NCBI GenBank assembly: GCA_028135785.1
Contig: JAOIHS010000002.1
Coordinates: 70,222-134,221 of the forward strand
DNA from: SAR86 cluster bacterium
GTDB taxonomy: Bacteria > Pseudomonadota > Gammaproteobacteria > Magnimaribacterales > AG-339-G14
Length of the DNA stretch: 64,000 nucleotides
Direction: 5' to 3'
This document shows, one piece after another, positions 63,961-64,000 of this stretch (the stretch's first letter is position 1; each line of letters starts with the position of its first letter). Position numbers and translations under genes: made by a program. The notes under the pieces were generated by a model. It had not been told where the DNA came from. It saw nothing but the letters and a program-made list of their open reading frames with translations, and did not search any database.

Positions 63961-64000
63961 TTAAGTTGGTTGATAGCCTTCTGGTTGATCTGTAATTTTA
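63961..64000 (-). CDS. 3' end of a further minus-strand CDS (truncated by window)
   Basis: Minus-strand reading ...KITDQPEGYQPT-stop; too short to identify. Confidence 0.35.
   Translation of the reverse strand, partial: KITDQPEGYQPT

Noticed and set aside
1-64000. CRISPR arrays, rRNA genes, prophage, transposases
   Set aside because: No regularly spaced repeat arrays, rRNA sequence, phage structural genes or transposase motifs were seen anywhere in the window.

Overview
AT-rich 64 kb chromosomal window from a bacterium that looks like a marine gammaproteobacterium, possibly SAR86-like (inferred from gene content; no marker search was possible). Most of it is ordinary, densely packed core genome: nadB, uvrD, TRAP transporter genes, yaaA, cysQ, rpoH, thiS-thiG-trmB, rdgB-metW-metX-yggT-proC-yggS-argS-efp, a TonB2-like energy-transduction operon, folA-thyA-lgt, rppH, hspQ and zapE. 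Accessory parts are: (i) an oxidoreductase / TonB-dependent receptor cluster (39.4-49.4 kb) with a Coq4-like protein; (ii) a putative metal-handling cluster (49.4-53.5 kb) with a Met-rich outer-membrane-type protein, a MerC-domain protein and a ZnuD-like His-rich TonB receptor; (iii) a ~3 kb island (54612-57604) bounded by a perfect 44-bp direct repeat of the 3' part of tRNA-Phe(GAA), carrying a C5-cytosine methyltransferase and two candidate nuclease genes but no integrase; (iv) a beta-glucoside-type sugar cluster (57.7-63.9 kb) with a GPH transporter, a Gfo/Idh/MocA-aldo/keto reductase fusion and a PA14-containing GH3. The best candidate for something undescribed is the integrase-less tRNA-Phe restriction-modification mini-island, which has a cluster of 9-bp ATGAACACT repeats next to its tRNA-proximal end. 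Second is a perfect 14-bp-stem hairpin in the first codons of the MerC-domain gene. All calls come from reading translations and sequence by eye; no database search was run.
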